From: Anaerofustis stercorihominis
GTDB lineage: Bacteria > Bacillota > Clostridia > Eubacteriales > Anaerofustaceae
Length of the DNA: 53,383 nucleotides
Assembly (NCBI GenBank): GCA_015058295.1
Contig: SVCP01000009.1
Location: 1 to 53,383, forward strand
Reading direction: 5' to 3'
Of this stretch, positions 1-11,346 are shown in pieces. Below the pieces are notes generated by a model that saw only the letters and a program-made list of their open reading frames with translations, was not told where the DNA came from and ran no database searches. Both the position numbers and the translations under genes were made by a program. Each line of letters begins with the position of its first letter. Within the stretch, counting starts at the first letter, position 1.

Positions 1-536
1 AAAAGGGTGACAGTGTGAAAAAAGGGGATATACTGATTTCCGGAAAGGTTGAATATACATACAGAGAGGAACCTGGAATAAAAAATATTCACGCAACAGG
101 CAAAACTTTAAGCTATGAGAAAGTTTTTTATGATAACATCTGTGTGGATATGTATGCTCCGGACGAAAATGCCCCATATCTTTCCGAAAAGAATGTATAT
201 TTTATGGGAAGGACATTCAGTTGGTCGGATATTGAAGGTGATGTTGCAGATTATTTTGTCTCTGAGTTAAAAAATTTGCAAATTTCCGCAGGTTGGCTCA
301 ATCTTCCTATTTTATATGATGAAACAAGGTGGTATAATACAATCGACTGCCGTATCAGAAATGAACAGGAGATATACGAAGATGTGTATGATGCTGTGGA
401 GGGGATGCTTCCCGACGGATACACTCTCAGGCGTATGTCATATGTGACAGAACAGACAGACGGCGGGCATCTCAAAGTAAGTGTTGAGGCAGACTGCGCT
501 GTCAATGTTGGTGCGGAAAAAGAAATTATCGAATGA
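1..536 (+). CDS. yqfD: Sporulation protein YqfD, 3' part (gene runs in from before the window)
   Basis: The reading frame is open back to base 3, so the GTG at 15 is an internal valine and this is the C-terminal ~178 residues of a longer protein; the family is about 400 residues long. The visible start, KGDSVKKGDILISG, looks like a lipoyl/barrel-sandwich-type turn, as found in the C-terminal half of YqfD. No membrane segment lies in the visible part; in the full family it is N-terminal. YqfD belongs to a sporulation-linked family of unknown biochemical role. The assignment rests on this fragment plus position: yqfD directly precedes phoH in many Clostridia and Bacilli, and here phoH starts 9 bases after the stop. 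Confidence 0.8.
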   Translation, partial: KGDSVKKGDILISGKVEYTYREEPGIKNIHATGKTLSYEKVFYDNICVDMYAPDENAPYLSEKNVYFMGRTFSWSDIEGDVADYFVSELKNLQISAGWLNLPILYDETRWYNTIDCRIRNEQEIYEDVYDAVEGMLPDGYTLRRMSYVTEQTDGGHLKVSVEADCAVNVGAEKEIIE

Positions 537-545
537 AGAGGTACT

Positions 546-1520
546 ATGACAATTACGGAAACATTACCATATGAATCGGATATTGATCAGATCGAGATAT
601 TCGGAAGTAATGACGAAAATATGAAATATCTTGAGGAGATGTTCGATGTGAGCATTACTCTCAGAGGTAACGAAATAAAAATTACCGGAAGTGAGCTTGA
701 CACTCCCAAAGCTGCGGAAGTTCTTAACAGATTTATGAAGTATATCCGCAGCGGAAAAGTTCTTGATAAACAGACTGTTGAGTATATTGCAAACCGTGTG
801 CACAGTGGTGAGGATGGCGATGACGACTATTCGGATATGATCTGCCGCACAGTACGCGGACGCAGAATACTCAGCAAAACTCATGGACAGAAAAAATATG
901 TCAATGCAGTGAAAAAGAACGATATCGTTTTTGCCATCGGTCCTGCAGGAACAGGGAAAACATATCTGGCAATTGCAATGGCTGTAACGGCCTTGAAAAA
1001 CAATGAAGTCAGCAGAATTATTCTTGCCCGTCCTGCTGTAGAAGCAGGGGAACGCCTCGGTTTTTTGCCGGGAGATCTGAAGGACAAGGTTGACCCATAT
1101 CTCAGACCGCTTTATGATGCTCTCTTTGAGATCATGGGGATGGAAAATTATGAAAGACAGGTTGCCAAAGGTGCCATTGAAGTTGCTCCGCTGGCATATA
1201 TGAGAGGACGAACTCTCGACAGTGCATTCATAATTCTTGATGAAGCTCAGAATACAACTCCCGAGCAGATGAAGATGTTCCTTACCCGCCTCGGATTTGG
1301 CTCAAAAGCAATCATAACAGGTGATGTTACGCAGATCGACCTTCCGGAAGGAAAGAAGAGCGGACTTAATGTTGTTGGAAATATATTAAAAAATATCAAA
1401 GGAATAGAGTTTATTTATCTTGACAAGAGCGATGTTGTACGAAACAGTCTTGTTCAGAAGATAATAAATGCTTATGAAGCTTATGAAGACAAAGCTGAGA
1501 AAAATCAAGAAAAAAAATGA
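546..1520 (+). CDS. phoH: PhoH-like ATPase
   Basis: Cytoplasmic P-loop ATPase of the PhoH family (324 residues, normal length), often encoded beside ybeY and thought to act in RNA metabolism. The Walker A motif GPAGTGKT is at residues 132-139 and the Walker B motif LDEAQ at 231-235. The N-terminal ~100 residues resemble the KH-like lead domain of the family. It starts with ATG 9 bases after yqfD, behind a weak GAAGAGG. The end overlaps the start of the next gene by about 40-50 bases, so translation is probably coupled. Family assignment is secure; the exact substrate is not established for the family. Confidence 0.95.
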   Translation: MTITETLPYESDIDQIEIFGSNDENMKYLEEMFDVSITLRGNEIKITGSELDTPKAAEVLNRFMKYIRSGKVLDKQTVEYIANRVHSGEDGDDDYSDMICRTVRGRRILSKTHGQKKYVNAVKKNDIVFAIGPAGTGKTYLAIAMAVTALKNNEVSRIILARPAVEAGERLGFLPGDLKDKVDPYLRPLYDALFEIMGMENYERQVAKGAIEVAPLAYMRGRTLDSAFIILDEAQNTTPEQMKMFLTRLGFGSKAIITGDVTQIDLPEGKKSGLNVVGNILKNIKGIEFIYLDKSDVVRNSLVQKIINAYEAYEDKAEKNQEKK

Positions 1521-3543
1521 CACTTTTTCCGGAAAGGTGAACATTTCCGCGGGGAAAACAGTGTATATCCTTGTTGCCGTATTTATCATATTTGCTCTTC
1601 TTGTATCCAATTTCGAGCTGTCGGCAAATATGGTGGATGTAAAGGAAGGTGATATATGCCCTGAAAATATCATCGCTCCCAGAAGAATCGTCGATGCAAA
1701 AATGACGGAGGCACTGAAAGTTCAGGCGGAAAATTCAACTGCTGCAGTCTATGATACCATATCATCCGCATATACTGCTGCAAAGGATCAGGCAGAGCGT
1801 TTTTTCAATGCAATGGAATCTCTTGATGCCACGACACTGAGTTCAAATGTTGCTGATACTATGAACTCCATATACTCTCTTGAACTTACAGTGTCAGACT
1901 ATGAATATATTGCAAATCTGGGTGACAGTGAGTTTAATTCACTGTATACCAATACTATGGGATATGTTGAGTCTGCGTTCAGTAAAGAGCTCAAGGCAGA
2001 GAATTTTGATACGGAAAAAGCGGAGATACTGAACGAGATAGCCGGCTCTGAGTTGCCTGAAACATATGTCAGACTGATAAATGCAGTAGTCGGAGCTGTC
2101 CTCAGGCCGAATATGATACTCAATGAAGCCGCAACACAGCTTGCCAAAACAAACGCAAGAGACAGCGTTTACGAAGTTGTGTATGAAGCCGGTCAGACCA
2201 TAATTAACAGGGGAGAAGTTATAACAGAACATCACATTCAGCTCCTGACGGCAAACGGCCTTCTGCGTACAGGCGGAATTTTCTCAAGTGCGGCTGTTGC
2301 TGTGGGAAGACCTGTGTTTCTTATTCTTGTGACATTCCTGTTCCTGTTGTTTGTATACACATATCACGGAGATAGGTTTAAAGATACGAGAAACTGGTTT
2401 ATGTTGTTCTCTATGGGCATATTGATGCTTATTCTTTTCAAAGTGGCATCGCTTTTGTCTGTGTATCTCATACCTGCAGCTGCGTTTGCAATGTGTATGA
2501 GCATGTTGTTCGGAACGGGATTCGCCCTGGAAATAAATATTTTCGCTTCCTGCATTGCGGCGGTTGCGCTGCAGCTTGATATAGACGGGATGATATATCT
2601 TATGACGGCATCATTTGCGGCACTTGTATATATGAAAGGATTCTCTTCAAGAACCGATATTTTTAAAATTGCTTTTAAGGTAAGCATAATTAATATTGTG
2701 TGTGTCATTGCCATAGATATAATGCGTTCGGATATTACTGTCTCGACAACGGCAGATGTGGTGTATGCGCTTCTCGGAGGCATACTATCTTCATTTGTAA
2801 CAACAGCTCTTATAGGTATTTTTCAGCTGGTGTTCAATGTCGCCACACCGTTTAAGCTTATGGAGCTTTCCTCACCGGGATTCCCTCTGATGCAGCGACT
2901 TATCTCAAAGGCACAGGGCACATATCATCATTGTCTTATCGTGAGTAACATGAGTGAAAAAGCGGCTGAAGAGATAGGGGCAAATGCCCTGCTTGCTAGG
3001 GTTGGGGGATACTATCACGATATCGGAAAATCTGAAAATCCTGAGTATTTCAGTGAAAACCAGATTGCATCCAAAAATCCACATGATCTTCTTGCTCCCG
3101 AAGTGAGTGCCAATATCATAAAGAACCATGTGACGGAAGGACTTATGCTTGCAGACAAGTTCAGACTTCCCAAAGAAGTAAAAGAATTTATCGATACGCA
3201 CCACGGCACAAGTGAGATCTCATACTTCAAATATAAGGCGGCAAAAGAAGGATATTCGGGAGATGAGGATTTCCGTTATAACGGTGATGTTCCGCGTACC
3301 AAAGAATGTACCATTGTGATGCTCGCAGATTCTGTTGAGGCTGCTGTAAAAAGCCTCGATGCTCAGAGCGAGAAAAACATAACGGATATGATAGAAAAAA
3401 TAGTGGACAAGAAAATGGCTGAAGGACAGTTTGAGGGAAGTATGCTGTCGTTTGCGGAGTTGCAGACTGTAAAACGGTCATTTTTGGAAGTTCTGTCGGG
3501 TGTTTACCACAGTAGAGTAAAATATCCGCAGCAAGGTGAATGA
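1483..3543 (+). CDS. pgpH: HD-domain c-di-AMP phosphodiesterase, YqfF/PgpH type
   Basis: Membrane protein of the 7TMR-HD family. Counting from the upstream ATG at 1468, the order is: a short basic cytoplasmic start, one membrane segment (about residues 28-46), an extracellular region (about 50-270), a cluster of about seven membrane segments (270-455), then a cytoplasmic HD domain with the HH of TYHHC near 485 and the HD of YYHDIGKS near 516. Listeria PgpH, the characterised member, hydrolyses c-di-AMP to pApA. ATGs at 1468, 1474 and 1483 are all possible. None has a clear ribosome site, and I chose 1483 because it gives the usual short basic start; all overlap the end of phoH. Its last bases overlap ybeY (ATGA). 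Confidence 0.92.
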   Translation: MKTKLRKIKKKNDTFSGKVNISAGKTVYILVAVFIIFALLVSNFELSANMVDVKEGDICPENIIAPRRIVDAKMTEALKVQAENSTAAVYDTISSAYTAAKDQAERFFNAMESLDATTLSSNVADTMNSIYSLELTVSDYEYIANLGDSEFNSLYTNTMGYVESAFSKELKAENFDTEKAEILNEIAGSELPETYVRLINAVVGAVLRPNMILNEAATQLAKTNARDSVYEVVYEAGQTIINRGEVITEHHIQLLTANGLLRTGGIFSSAAVAVGRPVFLILVTFLFLLFVYTYHGDRFKDTRNWFMLFSMGILMLILFKVASLLSVYLIPAAAFAMCMSMLFGTGFALEINIFASCIAAVALQLDIDGMIYLMTASFAALVYMKGFSSRTDIFKIAFKVSIINIVCVIAIDIMRSDITVSTTADVVYALLGGILSSFVTTALIGIFQLVFNVATPFKLMELSSPGFPLMQRLISKAQGTYHHCLIVSNMSEKAAEEIGANALLARVGGYYHDIGKSENPEYFSENQIASKNPHDLLAPEVSANIIKNHVTEGLMLADKFRLPKEVKEFIDTHHGTSEISYFKYKAAKEGYSGDEDFRYNGDVPRTKECTIVMLADSVEAAVKSLDAQSEKNITDMIEKIVDKKMAEGQFEGSMLSFAELQTVKRSFLEVLSGVYHSRVKYPQQGE

Positions 3544-4007
3544 TGATAAAAGAAATAGATTTTGACAACAGATGTACCACGGAAGTGGATGAAATAGTAT
3601 ACGAATATGTCCGTAATGCAGCAGATGCCACATTTAAAGGCTTTGATTTCGAAGTGGGATACTATGTGAGTGTTTCTTTTGTGGATGCTGATGAAATAAA
3701 GCAGCTCAACAACGATTATCGTGGGGTGGACAAGGTTACAGATGTACTGAGTTTTCCAATGGAAGAGGTCGACGGCAGAGGTGTTGATCTTCTGGGAGAT
3801 GTAATTATTTGTGTCAGCAGGGCTAAGGAGCAGGCAATTGAGTTCGGGCACTCTACGGAAAGAGAGATTACATATTTAACGGTTCATTCGTTTTTGCATC
3901 TGTTAGGATATGATCACGAGGAAGATGAAGACAAGTCCGAAATGCGTCTGCTTGAAAAAGAAATTATGGCAGATCTGAAGATATTTAAAAATGAAAAGGC
4001 TGATTAG
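3540..4007 (+). CDS. ybeY: Endoribonuclease YbeY, rRNA maturation
   Basis: Single-strand endoribonuclease that needs a metal ion and matures 16S rRNA 3' ends and takes part in ribosome quality control. The signature H-x3-H-x5-H is seen as His116, His120 and His126 in HSFLHLLGYDH. Length (155 residues) is normal. The start overlaps the pgpH stop by four bases, with AAGGTGA just upstream; a second ATG at 3543 is equally possible. It lies in its usual neighbourhood between phoH/pgpH and dgkA/era. Its end overlaps dgkA by 17 bases. Confidence 0.95.
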   Translation: MMIKEIDFDNRCTTEVDEIVYEYVRNAADATFKGFDFEVGYYVSVSFVDADEIKQLNNDYRGVDKVTDVLSFPMEEVDGRGVDLLGDVIICVSRAKEQAIEFGHSTEREITYLTVHSFLHLLGYDHEEDEDKSEMRLLEKEIMADLKIFKNEKAD

Positions 4008-4350
4008 ATCATTCTCCCATGCGTCTGACGGTATAAAAACAGCTTTCAGTACGCAGGCTAATTTCAGAATACATACTTTTATGGCGGTTGTTGTAATAGC
4101 CGCAGGTGTTGTTTTCAGGCTTGATGTTACTGAATGGGCGATAATTATTGTCTGTATAGGTTCCGTAATTGGGGCTGAGTGCATCAATACAGCCATTGAA
4201 GCCGCAGTTGATCTGTATACATCAGAATATAACGAGAAAGCAAAGATCGCAAAAGATTGTGCGGCGGCAGGTGTGCTTGTTGTATCGATAATGAGCGCAG
4301 TTACAGGGATAATAATATTTTTTAGTAAACTCACAGATTTAATTTTATAA
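3991..4350 (+). CDS. dgkA: Diacylglycerol/undecaprenol kinase, DgkA family
   Basis: Small integral membrane kinase of 119 residues with three predicted membrane helices. The conserved signature GAECINTAIEAAVDL carries the catalytic Glu and the Asn-Thr-Ala-Ile-Glu block. Gram-positive members phosphorylate undecaprenol rather than diacylglycerol, so it probably feeds the lipid carrier pool for wall synthesis. Its first 17 bases lie inside ybeY, which indicates translational coupling. Substrate preference is inferred from lineage, not from sequence. Confidence 0.92.
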   Translation: MKRLIRSFSHASDGIKTAFSTQANFRIHTFMAVVVIAAGVVFRLDVTEWAIIIVCIGSVIGAECINTAIEAAVDLYTSEYNEKAKIAKDCAAAGVLVVSIMSAVTGIIIFFSKLTDLIL

Positions 4351-4367
4351 AAGATGGAAGGGAAAAT

Positions 4368-4760
4368 ATGAAAGAAATTCTTTTGAAAAAAGCAGTGGAA
4401 ATGCTGGAAATGTCGTATTCTCCGTATTCAAATTACAGAGTAGGTGCGGCAATTCTGACAGAATCGGGAAAAATATATACGGGATGCAATATCGAAAATG
4501 CATCATACGGTGCAACTATCTGTGCTGAAAGAACAGCGGCTGTAAAAGCAGTCAGCGAAGGTGAAAAGAAATTCAAGGCAATCGCTATTGCGTGTTCAGG
4601 AAATACATTTGCATATCCTTGCGGGATCTGCAGACAGTTTTTATATGAGTTTTCCGACAGCGAAATGAAACTGTATCTTATTAAAGCAGACGGAGAAACT
4701 GCAGAAACATACTTTGAACAAACTCTTCCGAATGGCTTCCGTGGAAGTGATATGGAATAA
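4368..4760 (+). CDS. cdd: Cytidine deaminase
   Basis: Homotetrameric-type zinc cytidine/deoxycytidine deaminase (130 residues, the short Gram-positive form) for pyrimidine salvage. The catalytic block NASYGATICAERTA holds the first zinc Cys and the proton-shuttling Glu; PCGICRQFL supplies the other two zinc Cys. It has a good AAGGGAAA site upstream and lies 17 bases after dgkA. The cdd-era pair is a common Firmicute arrangement and probably reflects operon ancestry rather than a shared pathway. Confidence 0.96.
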   Translation: MKEILLKKAVEMLEMSYSPYSNYRVGAAILTESGKIYTGCNIENASYGATICAERTAAVKAVSEGEKKFKAIAIACSGNTFAYPCGICRQFLYEFSDSEMKLYLIKADGETAETYFEQTLPNGFRGSDME

Positions 4761-4783
4761 ATAAGAAGGTCAGGAAAAGAATA

Positions 4784-6804
<2,021 letters not shown>

Positions 6805-6821
6805 TAATACGGAGGAAAATT

Positions 6822-7265
6822 ATGTTTAATATTTTAAATTCTGTTGTTGCAGAAGAATTCAGTTTACTTACAGCGATGAAAAACATGGGCAGCTTACTTA
6901 TCTGGTTCGTTCCTGTTTTTGTATTGCAGTATTTTACGATGATTCGTCCTCAGCAGAAAAAAGCAAAAGAGTATGAAGCTCTCGTGAATGAGATCATGAA
7001 AGGTGATAAGATCCTTACGAGCAGCGGATTCTATGGAACAGTTACTCATCTTGAAGAAGAAACTGTAGTTGTTGAACTTGAACCGGCAAAAGTTCGTCTT
7101 AAACTTCACAGAAACTGCATTCTTAATGTTATTGAACACGGTGAAGCGAGAAAGAATACAAAAATCATTGTTGATGAAAACAACAACTTTGTTAAAGTCG
7201 GTGCTCCGGAAGATAATGAAGAATACAATCCGGAAGATGATGTCTACAACAAAGACGAAGAATAA
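6822..7265 (+). CDS. yajC: Sec translocase accessory subunit YajC
   Basis: Single-pass membrane protein accessory to the SecDF-SecYEG translocase. One membrane helix spans about residues 22-40 (LLIWFVPVFVLQYFTM), followed by the family motif RPQQKKAKE and a cytoplasmic domain with KVGDKI/GxxG-type residues (GDKILTSSGFYGTV). The tail past residue 110 is long and acidic (147 residues against the usual 90-110). GGAGG lies 7 bases before the ATG. A strong terminator follows at once, so this gene probably ends the operon that began upstream of the window. Confidence 0.93.
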   Translation: MFNILNSVVAEEFSLLTAMKNMGSLLIWFVPVFVLQYFTMIRPQQKKAKEYEALVNEIMKGDKILTSSGFYGTVTHLEEETVVVELEPAKVRLKLHRNCILNVIEHGEARKNTKIIVDENNNFVKVGAPEDNEEYNPEDDVYNKDEE

Positions 7266-7273
7266 TTTTTCGT

Positions 7274-7301
7274 AAAGACCTGCTTTTACAGGTCTTTTTT
7301 T
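7274..7301 (+). terminator. Rho-independent terminator after yajC
   Basis: Perfect 9-bp stem AAAGACCTG / CAGGTCTTT with a 6-base loop, followed by a run of T. It closes the yqfD-to-yajC operon. Confidence 0.9.
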
Positions 7302-7377
7302 ATATCGGGATCTGTGTGTTGACAATGGAAAATTCTGATCTTATAATTATAAAAAACATTTTATAAGGAAATATAGT

Positions 7378-8772
7378 ATGAATATAAATGATACATTCCG
7401 ATATACAAATATACCACTTCCCGAGGATATCTTGCGGACTTTGTATAGCGGTGAGTACGACAGAACTATTCGTCTCATTGACATGCAATTATCCAATGAT
7501 TCCATAACGCAGGAGTACAGAAACAGTCTCGTGGCTCACAGAGAAATGATAAGGCGTGTGCCGAATGACTATCCGTTTACACGAAAAGAAGCAATAGAAT
7601 ATGCCAAGCAAAGGGTAAGTGATTTCACTGAAGAGGAATTTGATTCTTATGTCGACACATCGATGGTGAAATATATATATCTTAATGGAGAAGCAAGATA
7701 TTTTGAAAGATTCTTTGACAGCCTGTGCAAATCATTTCCTGCTTTTTCGGAAAGAGCAGGAGTGCAGTTTGCAGGTGCGGAAAGCGCACTTAAAGGTTCA
7801 TCTGGTGATATTCTGCTTGAAGAATGTATCCGTAAAATGAAAGAAAACGGAAGTATGACGAACAGAATACGCATCAGGGCTTCCGTAAAAGTAAAAGATG
7901 AATGTTTCCATAAAGGTATGTTTGTCCGTGTCCATATTCCGGTTCCTGCGTCATGTGAGCAACAAGGTGATATCTGTATTGAGAAGATTTTTCCTGAGGG
8001 AGGAATGCTCTCCGATGAGAATTCACTGCAGAGAACCGTATGTTGGGAAGAGTATATGACGGAAAATCACGAATTTGTCGTAGAATATTCTTATTTATAT
8101 ACGGCAAAATATACGGATACAACATTTCTTACAGAAACAACTACGGATATATACGATAATGAATATACAAAAGAAGAATACCCGCATATAGTGTTCACTC
8201 CATATATAAAAAACCTTGCACAGAAAATAACGGAAGGAATAAATGATCCCATCGAAAAAGCAAGAGCTATTTATGATTACATTACACTGAATGTAAAGTA
8301 TACATTTATGCCGTCGTATTTCTCTCTTGAAAATATACCCGAAAACTGCGCGAAAAGCCTTACAGGAGACTGTGGAGTTCTGGCTTTGTTGTTTATCACT
8401 CTTTGCCGATGTGTGGGGATCCCTGCAAGATGGCAAAGCGGGCTTGCTGCGGAGCCTGATTTTTGTGGTTGTCACGACTGGGCAAGGTTTTATGTCGCTC
8501 CTTACGGATGGCTTTATGCAGATGTATCATATGGCGTGGCTGCTGTGAGACTCAATAACGAAGACCGAAGAAAATTCTACTTTGGAAATACGGACTCATA
8601 TAGAATGGTAGCGAACAATGCATTTCAGGCTGATTTTGAGGTGACTAAAATGCACTGGAGATGTGATCCTTATGATAATCAGACAGGGGAGATAGAGACT
8701 TCTGAGCGTGGATTATGTTTCGATGAATATATCCGAAAAAAAGAAGTCATTCTGTGTGAAGAAATACAATAA
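7378..8772 (+). CDS. Transglutaminase-like domain protein
   Basis: A 464-residue protein with no signal peptide or membrane segment. The C-terminal third holds a transglutaminase-like core with a complete papain-type triad: Cys332 in TGDCGVLA, His366 in CHDWARFY and Asp382 in YADVSYG. The N-terminal ~280 residues are helical and then beta-rich and I do not recognise them. Such proteins can be peptidases or amidases; the substrate cannot be inferred. A weak AAGGAAATA precedes the ATG. It stands alone between two terminators, convergent with hppA. Confidence 0.8.
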   Translation: MNINDTFRYTNIPLPEDILRTLYSGEYDRTIRLIDMQLSNDSITQEYRNSLVAHREMIRRVPNDYPFTRKEAIEYAKQRVSDFTEEEFDSYVDTSMVKYIYLNGEARYFERFFDSLCKSFPAFSERAGVQFAGAESALKGSSGDILLEECIRKMKENGSMTNRIRIRASVKVKDECFHKGMFVRVHIPVPASCEQQGDICIEKIFPEGGMLSDENSLQRTVCWEEYMTENHEFVVEYSYLYTAKYTDTTFLTETTTDIYDNEYTKEEYPHIVFTPYIKNLAQKITEGINDPIEKARAIYDYITLNVKYTFMPSYFSLENIPENCAKSLTGDCGVLALLFITLCRCVGIPARWQSGLAAEPDFCGCHDWARFYVAPYGWLYADVSYGVAAVRLNNEDRRKFYFGNTDSYRMVANNAFQADFEVTKMHWRCDPYDNQTGEIETSERGLCFDEYIRKKEVILCEEIQ

Positions 8773-8806
8773 AAAATATACCGCCTTCCAAATGGAGGGC
8801 GGTATT
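8771..8806. terminator. Bidirectional terminator between the transglutaminase gene and hppA
   Basis: A 12-bp stem (8778-8789 with 8794-8805, one G-T pair) is flanked on the left by six A. It therefore has a perfect T tail on the minus strand, ending hppA, and a weaker tail on the plus strand. Confidence 0.85.
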
Positions 8807-8844
8807 TGTGTGTGTGAAACGATTTTTACTTTGAATTGTCTAAA

Positions 8845-10842
8845 TTACATGAAAAGCGGAGCAAATACGAGTGCTACGATTGTCATAAGTTTGATAAGGA
8901 TGTTGAGTGACGGACCTGATGTATCTTTGAACGGGTCGCCTACTGTGTCACCGACAACTGCAGCTTTGTGCGGTTCACTTCCTTTACCACCGTGAGCACC
9001 GCCTTCGATGTATTTCTTAGCATTGTCCCATGCGCCGCCTGCGTTAGACATCTTGATAGCCATAAGAACGCCTGTTACGAGTGAACCTGCGAGAAGGCCT
9101 GCAAGAGCTTCTTTACCAAGAATGAGACCAACTCCGAGCGGAGCAGCAATAGCAATTATACCCGGAACGATCATCTTTCTGAGAGCCGCCTGTGTAGAAA
9201 TGCTTACGCAGCTTGTGTAGTCAGGTTTGCCTGTACCTTCCATGAGGCCCGGGATTTCTCTGAACTGACGACGAACTTCTTCTACCATGTCGTTAGCAGC
9301 TTCGCCTACAGCGTCCATTGTGAGAGCGCCGAATACGAACGGAAGCATACCACCGATGAAGAGACCGATGATTACCATCGGGTTCATGATTGACATAGCC
9401 GCTGCGTCGATCTTAGCAGCTTCTGCGTAAGAAGCGAAGAGAGCGAGAGCTGTAAGAGCAGCAGAACCGATAGCAAAACCTTTACCGATAGCAGCTGTTG
9501 TGTTACCAACTGAGTCAAGTGTATCTGTGATTTCACGTACTTTCGGATCGAGTTCGCTCATTTCAGCAATACCGCCCGCGTTGTCTGCGATAGGACCGTA
9601 TGCGTCAACAGCGATTGTCATACCTGAAATTGAAAGCATACCAACTGCTGAGAGTGCAATACCGTAAAGACCGTATGTTGCGTTTTCCATACCGCCGCTG
9701 AGCATATATGCGCAAAGGATAGCTACACAGATAAGAACGATAGGAGCCATTGTTGACATCATACCAACTGAAAGACCAGCGATGATTGTTGTTGCAGCAC
9801 CTGTTTCAGACTGTTTAGCGATTTTCTGAACATGTTTGTAGTCAGCTGATGTATAGATTTCTGTGATTTTACCGATTGCGATACCGCAAACGAGACCTGC
9901 AACGATTGCCCAGAAGAAATCGAGGCTGCCGAGGAAGTAGTTTGTGAGGAAGTATCCTGCTACGAGTACGATAACACCACTTACATATGTTCCGAGGTTA
10001 AGAGCTTTGTGCGGGTCGCTGCCATCTTTGCCTTTTACGAAGAAAGAACCGAGAATAGAAGCGATGATACCTGTTGCAGAAAGAGCGAGCGGGAAGAATA
10101 CTGAACCCATTCCGTTGATGCCTACTGCAACGCCGAGTGTGATAGCTGAAACGATTGAACCTACATATGATTCGAAAAGGTCAGCACCCATACCGGCAAC
10201 GTCACCTACGTTGTCGCCTACGTTGTCAGCGATAACTGCAGGGTTTCTCGGGTCGTCTTCCGGAATACCTGCTTCAACCTTACCAACAAGGTCAGCACCT
10301 ACGTCAGCAGCCTTTGTATAGATACCGCCGCCGACACGTCCGAAGAGAGCGATTGAAGAAGCACCGAGACCGAAGCCTGTAAGAATAGATGTGTCTCCTC
10401 CGGCAATAAGGTAAGCAACAGCCACACCTACAACACCGAGACCAACTACGCAAAGACCCATAACAGCACCACCGTTGAATGCAACTGCGAGAGCTTTTAC
10501 AAGACCGCTCTGAGCTTCCTGAGCTGTTCTTACGTTAGCTTTTGTTGCAACCTGCATTCCGAAGAATCCTGCGAGTGCAGAAAGGACAGCACCGATAACG
10601 AAGCAGATAGCTGTTTTGATTCCAAGGAAGATTGCAATTACAGCGAAGAGTGCTGCTACAAAGATAGCAACCCATTTATATTCGCTTGTAAGGAACGCCA
10701 TAGCACCTTCATGAATGTAAGATGCGATTTCGTTCATTCTTTCGTTTTCTACTTTGATTTTTGAAATTTTACCTGCAATGATGAATGCGTATGCAAGAGC
10801 TACAACACCAACTGCAAGTGCCAGATAAATAACAAATTCCAC
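8845..10842 (-). CDS. hppA: Membrane-bound ion-translocating pyrophosphatase, K+-dependent type
   Basis: Integral membrane pyrophosphatase of 665 residues with about 16 membrane helices. It uses PPi hydrolysis to pump H+ and/or Na+. Signatures are [19 protein letters not shown], the catalytic Asp/Lys block [14 protein letters not shown] and the C-terminal [19 protein letters not shown]. The subtype-determining site reads [10 protein letters not shown]: Ala, where K+-independent enzymes have Lys, so this is predicted to be the K+-dependent class that includes Na+ pumps. The start is GTG with GGAGG 5 bases upstream. It is co-directional with secG, 31 bases downstream of it. Confidence 0.95.
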   Translation of the reverse strand: MEFVIYLALAVGVVALAYAFIIAGKISKIKVENERMNEIASYIHEGAMAFLTSEYKWVAIFVAALFAVIAIFLGIKTAICFVIGAVLSALAGFFGMQVATKANVRTAQEAQSGLVKALAVAFNGGAVMGLCVVGLGVVGVAVAYLIAGGDTSILTGFGLGASSIALFGRVGGGIYTKAADVGADLVGKVEAGIPEDDPRNPAVIADNVGDNVGDVAGMGADLFESYVGSIVSAITLGVAVGINGMGSVFFPLALSATGIIASILGSFFVKGKDGSDPHKALNLGTYVSGVIVLVAGYFLTNYFLGSLDFFWAIVAGLVCGIAIGKITEIYTSADYKHVQKIAKQSETGAATTIIAGLSVGMMSTMAPIVLICVAILCAYMLSGGMENATYGLYGIALSAVGMLSISGMTIAVDAYGPIADNAGGIAEMSELDPKVREITDTLDSVGNTTAAIGKGFAIGSAALTALALFASYAEAAKIDAAAMSIMNPMVIIGLFIGGMLPFVFGALTMDAVGEAANDMVEEVRRQFREIPGLMEGTGKPDYTSCVSISTQAALRKMIVPGIIAIAAPLGVGLILGKEALAGLLAGSLVTGVLMAIKMSNAGGAWDNAKKYIEGGAHGGKGSEPHKAAVVGDTVGDPFKDTSGPSLNILIKLMTIVALVFAPLFM

Positions 10843-10873
10843 TTTTGTCCTCCGATAAATTTAAAAAGAGTAC

Positions 10874-11101
10874 TTAACCGATTACGTTGTACAGAAGAAT
10901 AGAAATTACCAATACTGCAGACGATACGACAGTGATTCTCTTGAGTGTCGCCTGAGGACCGGTTGTTTTTGCTTTCCCGAAAAGTTTTTCGCTCTGACCT
11001 GCGATTGATCCGAGTCCTGTATCACCTGTTTCCTGCAGTATAACAGAACCGATCACGGCAACGCTTGCGAGAGCTACGACGATCAATAAAGCAATTTTCA
11101 T
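10874..11101 (-). CDS. secG: Preprotein translocase subunit SecG
   Basis: Small membrane subunit of the SecYEG channel, 75 residues with two membrane helices (about 2-22 and 54-74) joined by the polar Gly-rich loop QETGDTGLGSIAG typical of SecG. The open frame extends six codons further upstream, but GGAGGTG sits directly before the ATG at 11101 and fixes the start there. It is probably transcribed with hppA. Confidence 0.9.
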   Translation of the reverse strand: MKIALLIVVALASVAVIGSVILQETGDTGLGSIAGQSEKLFGKAKTTGPQATLKRITVVSSAVLVISILLYNVIG

Positions 11102-11346
11102 GATTACACCTCCACACACATTATTCTAAAATAGGCAAATGTTTATGCCTTAAGACAGTTAAAAGGGCATACGCCTCTTTAACTCCCGATATTATATCAC
11201 AGCATTTCCAAAATATAAAGTAAAATTTGCGTGTTTTGAGCATAAAAAAAGCAATTTTTTTTAAATTAAATTATTCAGCATAAGAACCGGTGTTTTTGCA
11301 GATACTTTGCCTTGAAGCATTTAAATAATCGGAAGGTGGATATAAA

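Noticed and set aside
1468-1482. The earliest ATG (1468) as the start of pgpH
   Set aside because: Possible, but it adds only MLMKL before a third ATG and has no ribosome site; the later ATG gives the usual short basic start. The choice is uncertain.
11157-11185. A terminator or riboswitch upstream of secG
   Set aside because: The inverted repeat AGTTAAA / TTTAACT has mismatches and no T tract in either direction, so I could not assign it a role.
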